In this document: positions 15,001 to 27,748 of the stretch, in pieces
How positions within the stretch are numbered: the stretch's first letter is position 1
How the letters are laid out: each line of letters starts with the position of its first letter
Assembly: GCA_026168455.1 (NCBI GenBank)
Contig: CM047425.1
Coordinates: forward strand, 87,113,580-87,177,579
From: Theocolax elegans
Taxonomy: Eukaryota > Arthropoda > Insecta > Hymenoptera > Cerocephalidae
Reading direction: 5' to 3'
DNA length: 64,000 bases
Notes under the pieces: model-generated
Database searches by the model: none
What the model was told of the DNA's origin: nothing
What the model saw: the letters and a program-made list of their open reading frames with translations, nothing else
Position numbers and translations under genes: made by a program

Positions 15001-15375
15001 TAACGTTTCGACTAGCTTTCTATATCAGACGCTCTTCGAGATAACAGACGAACGGAGAGTGTGCTTACGGAAGGCCGCAAAGGACTACTTCGGGTAAAGA
15101 GACTCGCATATCTGTTTGACGGTCTATCCCGGAGACTCTCAACTTTACGAATACTCCCTCCTGCGAGCGGTGGCTGTGTCCTGCGGAGGGGCGCCTGTTG
15201 CAGCCCAAGAGACACCTGCACAAGTCTATATATTGCTTGACCGAACGTGCGCTAATCTCGAGTACGCGTCGACGAATTTTCAAAGTGACGGATAGCCGCG
15301 CGCGCGCGGCTTTTCATTGTGCGTTGTTATTGATTTTCCTCTATTTTTATGTGCAACGGTTTTTGAAGCATCACG
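15000..15375 (+). promoter_or_regulatory. CpG-rich island, candidate promoter and 5' non-coding exon
   Basis: In very AT-rich surroundings this block is GC- and CpG-rich. It contains a TATA-like CTATATAT at 15226-15233 and a perfect 16-base palindrome GCCGCGCGCGCGCGGC at 15295-15310. It ends at 15375 before a near-consensus donor (G|GTAAGT). Overlapping frames on both strands are typical of GC-rich non-coding DNA and no protein family is recognisable. Coding exon 1 at 36868 begins with an acceptor and only six untranslated bases, so an upstream non-coding exon must exist. This is the best-looking upstream candidate, though the link would require a 21.5 kb intron. Promoter and exon calls are inference. 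Confidence 0.35.
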
Positions 15376-15488
15376 GTAAGTACTAGACTTTACCATTTTT
15401 TGCGCGTCTGATATTTTTGTATTATGATTTATTAAACATAAATTATCTTGCCTTTTAAAAATTGTAAGTAATTAATAACATTGTTAAA

Positions 15489-15560
15489 GAGCCGCGATGG
15501 TTCGGTCGGTAGAGCAGTGAACTTGTACCCGAGGGTCCTGGGTTATATCCTCTGTGTCTA
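15489..15560 (+). ncRNA. tRNA-like sequence (SINE head or tRNA pseudogene)
   Basis: A D-arm/A-box-like stretch (TTCGGTCGGTAGAGCA) is followed about 30 bases later by a degraded B box (GGGTTATATCC in place of GGGTTCGANTCC). The cloverleaf does not close and the T loop is mutated, so it is not a functional tRNA. A tRNA-derived SINE fragment is most likely. Confidence 0.5.
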
Positions 15561-16831
15561 TCGATTGATAAAACCGCTACTGATGAACGTATTTTCATAA
15601 GTACATTTTCATAAAAAGACATCGCATGCATCAGTCGCTCATTAAATACTTTATATAATTTAAAAAAAAACATGTATGCTAAAGATTTGAAGTAAAGGTA
15701 TTAAAAGCATTTATGTAAATTCTGATAATATTAAATGACATGTATATATAATAATTTTTTTACTGTATTGAAATGTAAAGGAATAACTTATATTTATTGT
15801 TTATTATTATATTGCCTAAATAGAAAAATATTATTTTTAAAATTTTAAGTAAAAAATGAATATTTCTGTGAATTACAATATTTTTTTTATCTTAATATTA
15901 TTCAAAAAAATTTAATTTCCGGGTACATTAACATTTAAACCAAAATTAACATGAACAGATTTAATGTTTCAACAAAAACTTTTTACAAATATCAAATTGG
16001 AACAATTAAATTGATAATTAAAAAATTCATGTTTTCGTTTGTTATTATTCGTATATTATTTAATATTTATATATCCTATATTTTTAAGTAATATAGAAAA
16101 TAAGAAAAATAATAAGGGAAATGAAAAGAACTTGGTAGAATTAAAATTTTTGCAATATTGTATAGGTCATTATCAATTGAATTAATTCTTGACAATAATA
16201 ATTTTGTTTAATGATAAACCTGTATGAATCCATTAGTTTGTACTAACTCTATAGAACATCAAACTCGCAATCAAAATGGTATTAAGATTCTGTTTGATCA
16301 TTATGTAGAGAAAGCATAAAAATCAGTGAGCGAATCAGCCTCTGATATCTCTAGCTGCATGGAACCCATTATTTCCTCTTTGAAAAATTATAAAACGCCT
16401 AAAACTGAACCACTATGCGAAAATTACTCTCTTTTTACAATCGCCCGTCAAATAATTGCGGAGCTCGCGAATTCTTTTCTTTGAATTTTATGACTTGCGC
16501 GCCGCATAAATCATAATTGTTCTCCCGAAAAATTGTCAGAGTATCTATAATTATTTGTTACACTTGTTATGCAATTGAAATTATTGCATAATGCTAAACA
16601 TTTGCATATACAAAAAATGTTCTAAAATAGAATATTTAAAATATATGCGTAAATGCTACTACAGTATGCATATTTGGCAGAATGACGGTAATGTTTAAAT
16701 ATCCAGTTTACTTTTTCTGACAAAATTCTTAAGTAAAATTGTTTATTTATATTATTTTATCGTTACATTTTTCATTATAAAATTATATAATTTTACATGA
16801 ATACTGTTTCATTTATATACATACAGCTATG

Positions 16832-16838
<7 letters not shown>

Positions 16839-16880
<42 letters not shown>
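16839..16880. repeat. (AT)n microsatellite
   Basis: About 21 uninterrupted AT dinucleotides. Confidence 0.95.
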
Positions 16881-16883
<3 letters not shown>

Positions 16884-18799
16884 TGTATGTAAGTATTTAA
16901 AACAATAATTAATTAATTAATTTTTAATTGTTAATATAAATAAAATGCACACATCTAGAGTACAATAACTTTTAAGTTTTTATAATTAATACATTATTTT
17001 TAATATGCAATTTTTATAGAAATATGTTATTAGGTTTATATGAGATGGTCTAATAGCATCTTGGCTTGTATTTACAAAATCAAGATAACGCGTATGACGA
17101 CGTTGTGGAAAGAGTGTACATGAATGCATGAGATGAAAAGACAGTGAAAGCTGCTCTTAACTTCCTTGCAGTTTCGTACGTGCATCACGTCTCGTTGCAC
17201 CGAGAGAAAGACCGTTCGTGCAAATTGGTACGGGATACTCGAATATGTTGCGGTTATAAAATTGAAAAAAAAGAATAGTAATTACTTTAGAATTGGATGA
17301 AATTTTCACCAGAAAGTACATTGCTTGATTCTATATAACTATGGTCAATTTAGATTTGGTGTATATAATTTATTTTCTTTTGATAAATATTTCATTTTTA
17401 AACGATATAAGTATGCCTTTCTAAAAATCGATTGGATCGATAGAGCGGGCAATTCGTTTTGTGCATTAAAAAAGTGATTCTAAAAAATGATGTTTGTATT
17501 ATAATAAAAATATAGTCAAGAACATTGAACTACGTACACGAGTACTATTGATTGATGTACGATGAATTAACTTTGAACATCAATTTTTTTTGTGATAGTA
17601 ATCAAAGCTCGTCTTTATAAAAAAAGCGATATTTCCATGTTTTATAGGCTCATAATGATGAGAGTCATCTGCATTTATGAAGATTTATTACATGGTAATA
17701 ATCAGAATGCGATAAAAAATATATATGAAAGTTTATATTAAAAATTATAGTTTAAAGGTTAGCAGTATATGTATATTATCACATCAGATATGAGTTGTTA
17801 ATGTATCTAATATAAAACAAATAACGAATGTCATTGCCATTTATTATAAAAATAAAATTAGTAAAGATGTAAATATGTGTAGTAAATGATTTATTATTTA
17901 CTGTCGAACAAAACAAAATTTAAGTTAAACTTTAACTATCATTTTTACATAAAGCTAATCGTACAGATATATTTGATCAAACAGGATGTATCGTTACAAA
18001 TATTTTTCGCAGAATAGCCAATTCCTGACTCTAAGGTGTAGTTTTCTTTGAAAGACAAGCGTAACAAATGATATACATCGGAGTAATTAAATATCGCAAC
18101 AATAAATTGTTTAGCGATGATCAATTAAAGATTCAAGTAAAAGTATTACAAAATATTTAAGAGGAATAAGAAGAAAGATTATAACATAATTATTTTTGAC
18201 TTTAGATATAAATAATTTATTTGTCAATTCAAAGTGAATTTTTTTAAGTTATATTAAAAAAAGAGGGACAGTATATATTCAAGTGATTAATTAATGAAAG
18301 AAAGTTATATTGACGTGGAACACTTTATTTCTTTCAAATAGAAACGTAAAGAGAATTACTTTAGTATGCAGTAAAATAAAAGCTAGTGAACTTGCTATTT
18401 TCTAATTAAGTAAGACTAAAGTTATACATTGTTTATTATTATTAATATTTGATAATATTGTTTTTCCTGTGATAATAAGATTAATTAAGTTTTGTCTTTT
18501 ATTTAAAAGTTAATATAATTTATTAAATTGGTTAAGAATGAAAATTTATAGCACAGAAATTATTTTTTTTATAGAATTACTGAAAGACTAGAAGTTAACC
18601 CAGACTTTTTACACTTGTATAATAACAGAAACCATAAAGTCGCAGCGGTTATCCACTTCCGTATAACTTTGTGTGCCAGTTCTACGTCTGAAACAGACGT
18701 CTAGTCAACGCATTTTATTCGAGTAAATCGTAACGAAAATAATTCGGGTGACCTTAAAGAACCGTAAAATGCAGTGGAAGCTACAAAATCCATCAATTA

Positions 18800-18862
18800 A
18801 ACCAAAACGTATAAACTAAAGCGTATACACCGAAACGTATATACCGAAACGTATACATCAAA
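18800..18862 (+). repeat. Short tandem array, four units of about 15 bp
   Basis: Four imperfect units of the type CCGAAACGTATATA in tandem, the last partly degraded. Confidence 0.7.
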
Positions 18863-20100
18863 CGAAAAGTTCACAACCGCATAAGTTTCGATAATACCCT
18901 CCGTTAATATTTGTCTAACGCGTGGCCACGATCACTTTCCTGTATTTTTTTTCGCGTGGCATTAGTCTTCTACCAGTTCTTTTGCTTTATTATACGAAGG
19001 GATCGTTCGAGTAAACGAAAGTGTCGCAAGAATGAACGATAAAAATCGCATGGTTATGGTGTAACTAATAAATGAGATCCTTCAAAAGCTTAATAGTTAC
19101 TACTAATAGATTACTGATTGATAATGCCATGCTTCGTTTCCAATTTATTAAAATATAAGTCGATGTATGCAATATTGTGAGTTTAAAACGATATCATATC
19201 TATCATTGTGAAAAATTCTGTGTCACATTATAGTAGTACATCTGCTACAAAGTTTGAGGATATTAAAAAGTTGATTAAAAACAGATACATTAAAATCAAA
19301 GCATAAAATAGATGCGCGAATATTATATTTTAAGTTTGATAAAGGAAGGAGATTATTATATTTTTTACGTTAAATCCGATATTAAATTAACTGTGTTATA
19401 TCTTTTAAATAATACTTTTAATGAATTTGTGCTTCTAAAAATGATACATATTTCTAGAATTAAAAATATAATTTTTAAAATTCAACTATTTGATTCTACC
19501 CAGAGATAAATTGGTGAATGTGACTGTCGTCGAATTTCCAATACTAAAATTGTCATTAAAAAAATTCTACTATATTCTCTCGACCTCTGCTGTCGCTAAA
19601 AAAAATTGCACTAAAAGGTCTGCAAACTTCAAAAAAAAAATCAGAAATCAAACGTCATTATATGCATACACTTCGAAATATATCTATATGAAATAGTAAA
19701 ATAGCACATTGAAAAACAAGAAAGAGAAGAGGCTAATACAAAGAGACGTAGTCAAAGCTATATTACGTACACTCTAACAAATAAAAGATGAAAAAAATAT
19801 TATGAATGTCCACTGCTGCTTATTTTTGCGTTTTCTTTCCACAATATTGCTCTGGTCAGCGTGGGTGACTGCTCGCGTGAATCTCTGTATTTAATTGCCA
19901 TGTGTGCGCGAGGGCACCAGATGGGAGTGCAAATCTAAAAATGGGACCAATGATATTGATAAAAAAGGTAGTGTTCGATTTTCTCTTGGGCTAAGTAAAT
20001 TTTAAAAGTTTACTTTTTATCGTTAATTGGGCGGGTTAATTTGGTGTATTTAATGCATATGCAAAATCTTTAAATTGATTAAATTTATAAATTTAGTTGC

Positions 20101-20172
20101 AATTATTTTGCATAAATCGAGCTATTTATGCAAATTAAGTTGCATAAATAGCTCGATTTATGCGAAATAATT
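20101..20172. repeat. Near-perfect 33-bp inverted repeat with 6-base loop
   Basis: The arm 20101-20133 is the reverse complement of 20140-20172 with one mismatch, around the loop ATTAAG. It could form a cruciform or be the core of a small hairpin MITE. It lies about 190 bp upstream of the larger hairpin element. Confidence 0.85.
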
Positions 20173-20359
20173 GGAATGGCATTTTTAAATTTATGGATTT
20201 CTTTTAATGATTACTAGAATATTTAGTATGTTTTTCGAATACAAATAAATAAAACGCAACAAAGTAAGTTCTGCATTTACTTAATCTCGTCGATTACGCT
20301 TTAATCATTGCACAATTGATAATGTAATTTTACATTTCCGAATTACAAATTTAATAGTA

Positions 20360-22053
20360 TATCTTACAAGGACCTTCATTTTCAAAGAGTAAATAGTGGA
20401 TTCTATACTTTCCGTAAAATTGAAAATGCTAAATTTACACTTTTAAAAAGTATAAATTTAGCATTTCAGTTTTACGGAAAGTGTAGAATCCACTATTTAC
20501 TCTTTGAAAATGAAGGTCCAAAAAATTATACTTTACAAAAGAGGAAAAATCGCAATTTCAACTTTTCAAAAGTGTAAATTTATCGTTTTAAACTTTACCT
20601 AAAGTATAAAATCCATTATTTGCTCTTTTCAAGACAACGTCTGAAAAATTATACTTTTCAAAGGAGTAAAAATCGCAATTTATACTTTTCTTATAGTGGA
20701 ATTTTCGCTTTTTACACTTTAGAAAAATAGAAATATAGCATTTTACACTAATCAAAGTGTAATTTTCGTTATTTACTCTCTTCAAAAGAGGAATTCTATA
20801 AATTTAATCTTTTCGAAAATGGTAAATTGACATTTTTATACTTTTTAGGTTCAGTTTTTACACTTTAGGGTAGATAAATAAATATTCACAATGTAAGTGT
20901 TGAATATATTTAGCGAAACACGAATTTCACTTATTTTATTTGATTCTTTCAATTTTCAAATACCTATAGATGGCTCATTCTTGTGAAGCGAAGAAATAGT
21001 AGTATTTGATATAATATATTTTCACTTTAATATACAATTATGTGCAATAAAGTCAGATTTGTAATACGTAAATCTCCACGCACATACTCAATCCAATTTG
21101 AAACATATAGTGCTATAAATCATATGGGACGTATGTAATTTCAAAGTCAAGGTTACGTTCACACGACAACTTTCGCATTGGTTAATACACCTACAGCTCT
21201 ATATTTATATATCAATTATGGAAATAATAATAAAATGCAACATTCTACTTAGAACGAGTGCGTAGTTTCAATAATGGCCAAATTATTAATTATAAAAACT
21301 TGATTAGTGTAAAATGCTATATTTCTATTTTTCTAAAGTGTAAAAAGCGCAAATTCCACTATAAGAGAAGTATAAATTGCGATTTTTACTCCTTTGAAAA
21401 GTATAATTTTTCAGACGTTGTCTTGAAAAGAGCAAATAATGGATTTTATACTTTAGGTAAAGTTTAAAACGATAAATTTACACTTTTGAAACGTTGAAAT
21501 TGCGATTTTCCTCTTTTGTAAAGTATAATTTTTGGACCTTCATTTTCAAAGAGTAAATAGTGGATTCTATACTTTCCGTAAAATTGAAAATGCTAAATTT
21601 ACACTTTTAAAAAGTATAAATTTAGCATTTCAGTTTTACGGAAAGTGTAGAATCCACTATTTACTCTTTGAAAATGAAGGTCCAAAAAATTATACTTTAC
21701 AAAAGAGGAAAAATCGCAATTTCAACTTTTCAAAAGTGTAAATTTATCGTTTTAAACTTTACCTAAAGTATAAAATCCATTATTTGCTCTTTTCAAGACA
21801 ACGTCTGAAAAATTATACTTTTCAAAGGAGTAAAAATCGCAATTTATACTTTTCTTATAGTGGAATTTTCGCTTTTTACACTTTAGAAAAATAGAAATAT
21901 AGCATTTTACACTAATCAAAGTGTAATTTTCGTTATTTACTCTCTTCAAAAGAGGAATTCTATAAATTTAATCTTTTCGAAAATGGTAAATTGACATTTT
22001 TATACTTTTTAGGTTCAGTTTTTACACTTTAGGGTTTAGAGTGTATCTTACAA
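20360..22053. mobile_element. Hairpin MITE-like element, partly duplicated
   Basis: A long palindrome spans about 21299-21919, with arms of about 310 bp meeting near 21608. A first, left-truncated copy (20370 to about 20866, central hairpin 20370-20519) precedes it. The repeated unit also includes about 400 bp of right flank (about 20870-21298 equals about 22055-22480), so the locus itself was tandemly duplicated with an offset of about 1.16-1.18 kb. The 10-mer TATCTTACAA occurs at both outer ends (20360-20369 and 22044-22053) and is a plausible target-site duplication. The arms consist of degenerate units such as TTTACACTTT and AAAGTGTAAA. No transposase is encoded; the 65-69-codon frames within it are by-products of the palindrome. 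Confidence 0.75.
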
Positions 22054-22480
22054 AGATAAATAAATATTCTCAATGTAAGTGTTGAATATATTTAGCGAAA
22101 CACGAATTTCACTTATTTTATTTGTTTCTTTCAATTTTCAAATACCTATAGATGGCTCATTCTTGTGAAGCGAAGAAATAGTAGTATTTGATAGAATATA
22201 TTTTCACTTTAATATACAATTATGTGCAATAAAGTCAGATTTGTAATACGTAAATCTCCACGCACATACTCAATCCAATTTGAAACATATAGTGCTATAA
22301 ATCATATGGGACGTATGTAATTTCAAAGTCAAGGTTACGTTCACACGACAACTTTCGCATTGGTTAATACACCTACAGCTCTATATTTATATATCAATTA
22401 TGGAAATAATAATAAAATGCAACATTCTACTTAGAACGAGTGCGTAGTTTCAATAATGGCCAAATTATTAATTATAAAAA

Positions 22481-25400
22481 ACTTTTCATTTATACGATTT
22501 TATGCGAAGCAAGTATTAGAAAGTTAAAGATGTGTGTAGGATAAACCAATCAATTAACGTTTAATGCAAGGTAACATAAAAAGAGACCCGTGGTTTAATT
22601 ATATTTTTTTCTTCCTTAATATTAAGTGGAAGATTGAAATTAACAATTATAATTAGTCCGTAGGAGAAAAAATGAGAGAGAACTGCGTGAACCCATATGT
22701 AACAAGGTGCAAAAAGAAATTAGGAAACGAAAAGTTGAGTGGTAACCGGAAGGTACCGCAAATGCGCACATTCAATCCGTCTGTGTAGCTCGTTACCGAC
22801 AGATTGGTTGAGCGGACGATTAACTATACCCACGATTCGCTTTGTTGCCTTAACGTTCAACGGTATTTCACGCGAGAAACCATCGGACGTTTTTTTATTT
22901 TTTTTTCCCACAACATTCCGTAGATTTCACATTTATTTTTTTCCTTCACCTACTCGAACGAGATTGACGGATTCTTACTAATGAACTTCGTTTGTAATAT
23001 ACGGTAATGTAGACGACGATAATAGTTACAAGCGAGATATAAATCTACGTTAAATTGTATGACCATCCAACGAGTGATTTGCATCTTTGATTTACGTATT
23101 CGATAATTTGTTGTATAATAAATTGATACACTAATGAAACTGTACATTCGTGTGGTTACATTAATTTGATGATATTAAGCACTATTTATACACGTATAAT
23201 TTAGTATTACCCAAAAAAATATAAGTATATCACTTATTTCATCTGTGCTATATACTGCATAATTACTTTTTCGCTCATTACTTTTACACTCAAATTATGA
23301 AGCTATTTATTTATTTTCTTTGAAACAAATTTATGTAGCTGCTTAAAAACCTACAATTATATACGATTTATCGATATTTTAAAGAGCAAATTACTAACGG
23401 AGAAAAAAACATTTAATTAATTCATATTTTGAAGATTAATATTTCACTGCAGTAGTATATTCTATTAAAGATAATTTAAAAAATCATTTTTAACCCATTA
23501 AATTAAAGGCATATTCTTTATTAATTTATAGTGCTGCAAAAAGATTATTGTGGAACTAATTGTAAGTTTTCATGCCTGCTATCAATTAGTAGTTTACATA
23601 TTTGAATTAAGGATGCGCTCTGTCTTCTTTCACCGTCAGCTGTATACGTACAAACGATCTAATACCAAAGTTTCAGTCGAATCCGAGATTTACGCATACA
23701 TCATGGAATAGTGATACCCAGACAAAGTCGGAACAGGATTCGGTTTTCTCGATATAAATTAATCGCGCGCATATATATAAAGCATCGTACGTATTTTGAG
23801 AAATCGACTATATATGGAGATGCATATATAATAAGGCTAATTCGCGCTGGGTAGAAAATTCGTGCGAGCCATCATCATAATTTCTCGGACCGGCGATGTG
23901 ATTACGCAGTCTCGCCTCCGGAAATACAGAAGCGATTTTCCACTAATACGGAATTCCGGCAATTTGCGCACCCAGTTCCGCGCTGCGGTCGCGCTGATTG
24001 CTCCAAGCCCTACGTATTTCGCGGGGAACGATGAACGCGCGTGAGGTACATGTGGCTACTTTCGATTTACCGAATGTGGTCAATGTCAAGAATCAAAGCC
24101 GATGCGTAACTCTTGTTATTAACGATGTTAATATCGCCGTTGCCGTGCGTTATTTTGTTACATTATACATTATTTGTGAAGTAATATATGTTATTTATTA
24201 AATAAAATGTCAAGGTAATTCTACATTGAATTTTGACAAAATGTACAAGTATATGTTGCAGCACCAGTATACATTCAATTTGATTATGCTCGATTAATAA
24301 TAATTATTTAAAATAAGTTGTAGTATTGTAAATCAATGATCAATCGAATTTCTGAGTTATTAATAATAACTTACATTGTGAATGTTGCAAAATATGTAGT
24401 ACGATAACATGAAAGACCTATCGATTTATAAACAAAAATTACTTGCCATAGAAGTTATTCCTGAAACTTTTATTGACTTATGAAATAATTTCCAATAAAT
24501 ATAAAAAATGTTAAAAATATATTAAGTGTATTATTATTATAATGCATTTGTGTAACTAAAATAGATTTATTTAAATCATTTTTTTTCTTTCAGTTTTATA
24601 TAGTCTTCCCGTGATATATAATAAAACAATTTCCAAGTCATATATTTTTGCACTTTTTAGCTATCACTTGGTACAAATAGTTAGCATTTTATTTCAGTAT
24701 TTTATATTTATTTGTAAATTGTTAGACGTCTCAATGTATTATTTTTCTACGTTAGCTCGTCTGTCGACGTAAAAAATAGAAAAATTAATGTACCAAAAAA
24801 TTTTATAGTCGCATCAAAATAAAAGTAATATTTCGAATGAAAAACTGTTATTGTATACAAAAAGAGTAACATTGTTTAAAATATTAAATATTAATATTTT
24901 TCGAAACATAATATATACTTTTGGAAACTAAATTTTAAAAAAATGCAAAAAAATAGTTTGGTTAATAGTAGTGCAGACAAAAGACACTCGTGACAGAGTC
25001 GTGCAGCTGAGTAATAACATTGGCGCAGTCACGCACGCGAGAGAATTGATCGCGCGTAGCGAAATTAAATGGATTAATTGCCAGGGATATCTTGACGGCA
25101 GGCCTCTTCGTCCGTCTATTAGGCACACTATCTTTTAGCTTCACTATGTTCGACCCCATTTTTCCACTGCTCTATATTGTGCAAGTTGCATGCGAACTCG
25201 TGAAAAAAGAGAGACCGCGGATTCTTTCTGTAGAACGCCCGGCCATTTATGATCCATTAAAAGAAGACCGCTGCTGAGGAAGCCCTTTTGTACGTCGGAT
25301 CGTACTGTCGGAGATGGAAAAGAGGCGGTTCGATGCTCCGACGGTTTTTCGTTTTTATTACGACCTACTGATATATATATATATATATTTATAAAACTAT

Positions 25401-26400
25401 ATTTCTTTTTTCGACGATCGATATAACGAAAACAATTCCTGGTAGTTTTATGGTCGATTTTTATTTCTTATTAAATCTATTGTTCATTTTTTAAAATATT
25501 TAAGAGAACGAAAAAGTTAATTTATAAAAAAAAATTATCAGTTATTTAAAAACTTTGTTTATTTATACATTTATTTACATACCAGTGAATGTATTTATTT
25601 CGGTTTGTTTTTGTGTGCATTCATCAATGACAACACAATTGTTTTATTAAAATATAAAAAAAATACATTATATCAGAACTTATACAATATTTTTTGATAA
25701 ACTTGATAACTGGTAACACATTGCATTGAAACATGATATAAATTGATTCAGTATCTCGTGTAAAGGAAAAAGAAGCAAGGGAATAGTCACATGTCTTGAA
25801 TTTTCGTTCGATCGATTAAAGCGCAAAGTTTGCGACAACTTTCTAGGACGTAGGTGCATCGTTACGCCTCCAACTATTAACTATGGCTATCAATCACCTC
25901 TTGTGACGTTAATAGAGAAATAAAACCACAAATTGTCAAAGCAATGCTTATGTGTTGCTTCGTGTTGCTCGTAAAAAGTCATAGAATTGGAAAACTTTTT
26001 AAATAGAAATCGTGGTTTAAATTTTCATTTTTAAAATAATAAACGCACTGACTCAGATGATTTAAAAATGTAAATAAATTCGTGAGTCTATTTTTATAAT
26101 ACTTCTTTACGGATTTCATAATTGTATAAATAATTGGTTTTATTGTTTAAGATCCATTTTTGATTTGATAATTTATGTGACTAAATGTTCTAGATTATAA
26201 GTTTCCTTTTTGATAATGTAAATGATTGTTTTAACTAGTAGAATTGTTAAACCATTTATATTTAAGTTGAAGACGTACTTAAATATTTATGTAACAGTAT
26301 ATTTGAAAACGTGTATAAATTACTCAGGAATTGTATTAAAAATAAAACTTAAAAATGAAGCAGTTCGATATATTAAAATAACAGATTGAAATCGATTTCC
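22481..26400. other. Non-coding DNA with GC-richer islands
   Basis: No gene recognised. GC-richer islands lie at about 22735-22985, 23740-24060 and 24975-25340, with overlapping short frames on both strands and no recognisable domain. They are possible regulatory or conserved non-coding sequence. A short AT repeat sits near 25373-25388. Confidence 0.45.
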
Positions 26401-26415
26401 AAGACAGCATTGGTA

Positions 26416-26691
26416 TTACAGGTAATGAAGGTAGATGAAGCGTCGGCGCATATATAAGCTTGCCTCGAACATATGATCACCCTCGGATTTAGAGCGAGTT
26501 TTATACATAGACGCTGTGATACCTGAAAGAGTTAAAGGTGACGGAGTGCACATAACCTTCTTCGAAAATGTATGATCTGGCAAGTATAATAGAATAAAAA
26601 GAATATTGACACTTGGTTTTGACATGCCATAGGCGTCTTTAGAATACTTCATAGTACGGTCATCGTTTATCATATAACCACAAAGATGCAC
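26416..26691 (-). pseudogene. Possible Harbinger-type transposase fragment
   Basis: An open frame of 91 codons on the minus strand has a faint resemblance to the N-terminal part of HARBI1/PIF-Harbinger transposases. The order is a MSKPSVNILF segment (cf. FRMSRxTFxxLL), then TPSPLTLSGITASMYKT (cf. LTPxQxLLIALRFYATG), then EGD (cf. VVGD). There is no DDE catalytic region and no further open frame downstream. I judged the similarity by eye from family knowledge, so it may be coincidental. If real, it is a dead fragment. Confidence 0.25.
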
Positions 26692-27344
26692 TTTTTTGAC
26701 TTATTTTATCGTGCAGCGAGTACACTATCCGAAAAAGCAGTGCCACCACCCGGATATGTATTTGGAACCATATTCGTTACTCTGAACTAAATGTAGAGCA
26801 CAAGGTTATGTGGAATGAAGTTGGATTAAAAAACCTGTTTTCATATATGGTTGACTGTTGAGAATTTTAAAAAAGAACTCATAAGACTATTCACCCCGAA
26901 AGTAGAACACTGGGGTTGTAAATATATCCTATACAAAATCGAACGATCATTTGCAATGGTATTAAGAGCTAAGAGAATAGAGTATTACGTTATGTTCATA
27001 TTTTCCCCCTTCAACTGAAGTTTTTCAATGCTGATATTTCTATTTTTTATAAATATTCATTTTTTAGTACTAATTTATCAAAAATATTATGTTTTATTTA
27101 TTAATGAGCTTAACACAATAGTTCAACGTACTCCTTTAAACACTAACTACTTTTGTTAGATCAAGTAAACAAAGGCTTTTTACAATGTAAAATTGAGAAC
27201 CGAATCTGTATTTATGAATATTGCATATTTTTATTTTATTTTAGAATGTACACCCTTCATGGTCATGATAAAATCCAAAATAACGATTTTAAAGGGTTAA
27301 ACCCAGGTTGTAATGAAATTAACAACCAATTTCGATTTTAAAAG

Positions 27345-27390
27345 TTGTACGACGTTTTGTCTGCCAGGTTTTGCAGACCTCTTCAAGTAC
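27345..27390 (-). ncRNA. Hammerhead-ribozyme-like motif, left arm
   Basis: The inverted partner of the motif at 27704. Here the first box reads CTTGAAGAG, closer to the CUGAUGAG core, while the second box is CAAAACGTC, with GAAA mutated to AAAA. The GTCTGC/GCAGAC stem is intact. The two arms carry different damage, so an ancestral motif with both boxes is plausible. Confidence 0.4.
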
Positions 27391-27703
27391 TATTTATTGA
27401 ACAAAAAAACATAAATAAATATACAAAACACTTTTCAAATAACAACAATTCACAAAAAAGCACTATATATAACAAAACAATCTTTACCAAATAAATGTCA
27501 AACAGTTAGCACTGATCTTCCATTACTCGTAGATGAGTAGAGTCAAGTGAAATTTCAAAAATTGTTATTGCTATATATAACGTGTACAAAAGATTGACAT
27601 AATTCGCAGAAGTACAAGGATGTAACAGTATCTTCTTTCTTATTAATAGTATTTTTAGTACTTTTGATATGAAGCATTTCAGAAATTTTTTTGTTCAATA
27701 AAT

Positions 27704-27748
27704 AGTACTTGAAAAGGTCTGCAAAACCTGGCAGACGAAACGTCGTAC
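27704..27748 (+). ncRNA. Hammerhead-ribozyme-like motif, right arm
   Basis: In order: AGTAC, TTGAAAAG (degenerate for CTGATGAG), a perfect stem GTCTGC/GCAGAC around an 8-base loop, then GAAACGTC and GTAC, which can pair with the 5' GTAC. This matches the layout of the minimal hammerheads of Penelope-like elements (short stem III, GUC cleavage triplet). The CUGAUGA box is mutated, so activity of this copy is doubtful. Confidence 0.4.

Larger units (their letters stand above)
15561..20095. other. Non-coding AT-rich DNA with small repeats
   Basis: No gene recognised. It contains an (AT)n run, a short array near 18.8 kb and a GC-richer block at about 16320-16545 that could be a conserved regulatory element. 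A 17-base hairpin sits at 18684-18700 (ACGTCTG, 3-base loop, CAGACGT). Confidence 0.5.

Noticed and set aside
21258..21949. 65-69-codon frames with similar protein sequence on both strands
   Set aside because: They are the two arms of the palindromic element read in opposite directions, not a gene family.
22044..22053. Telomere-like TTTAGGG word next to the hairpin element
   Set aside because: A single occurrence without tandem repetition.
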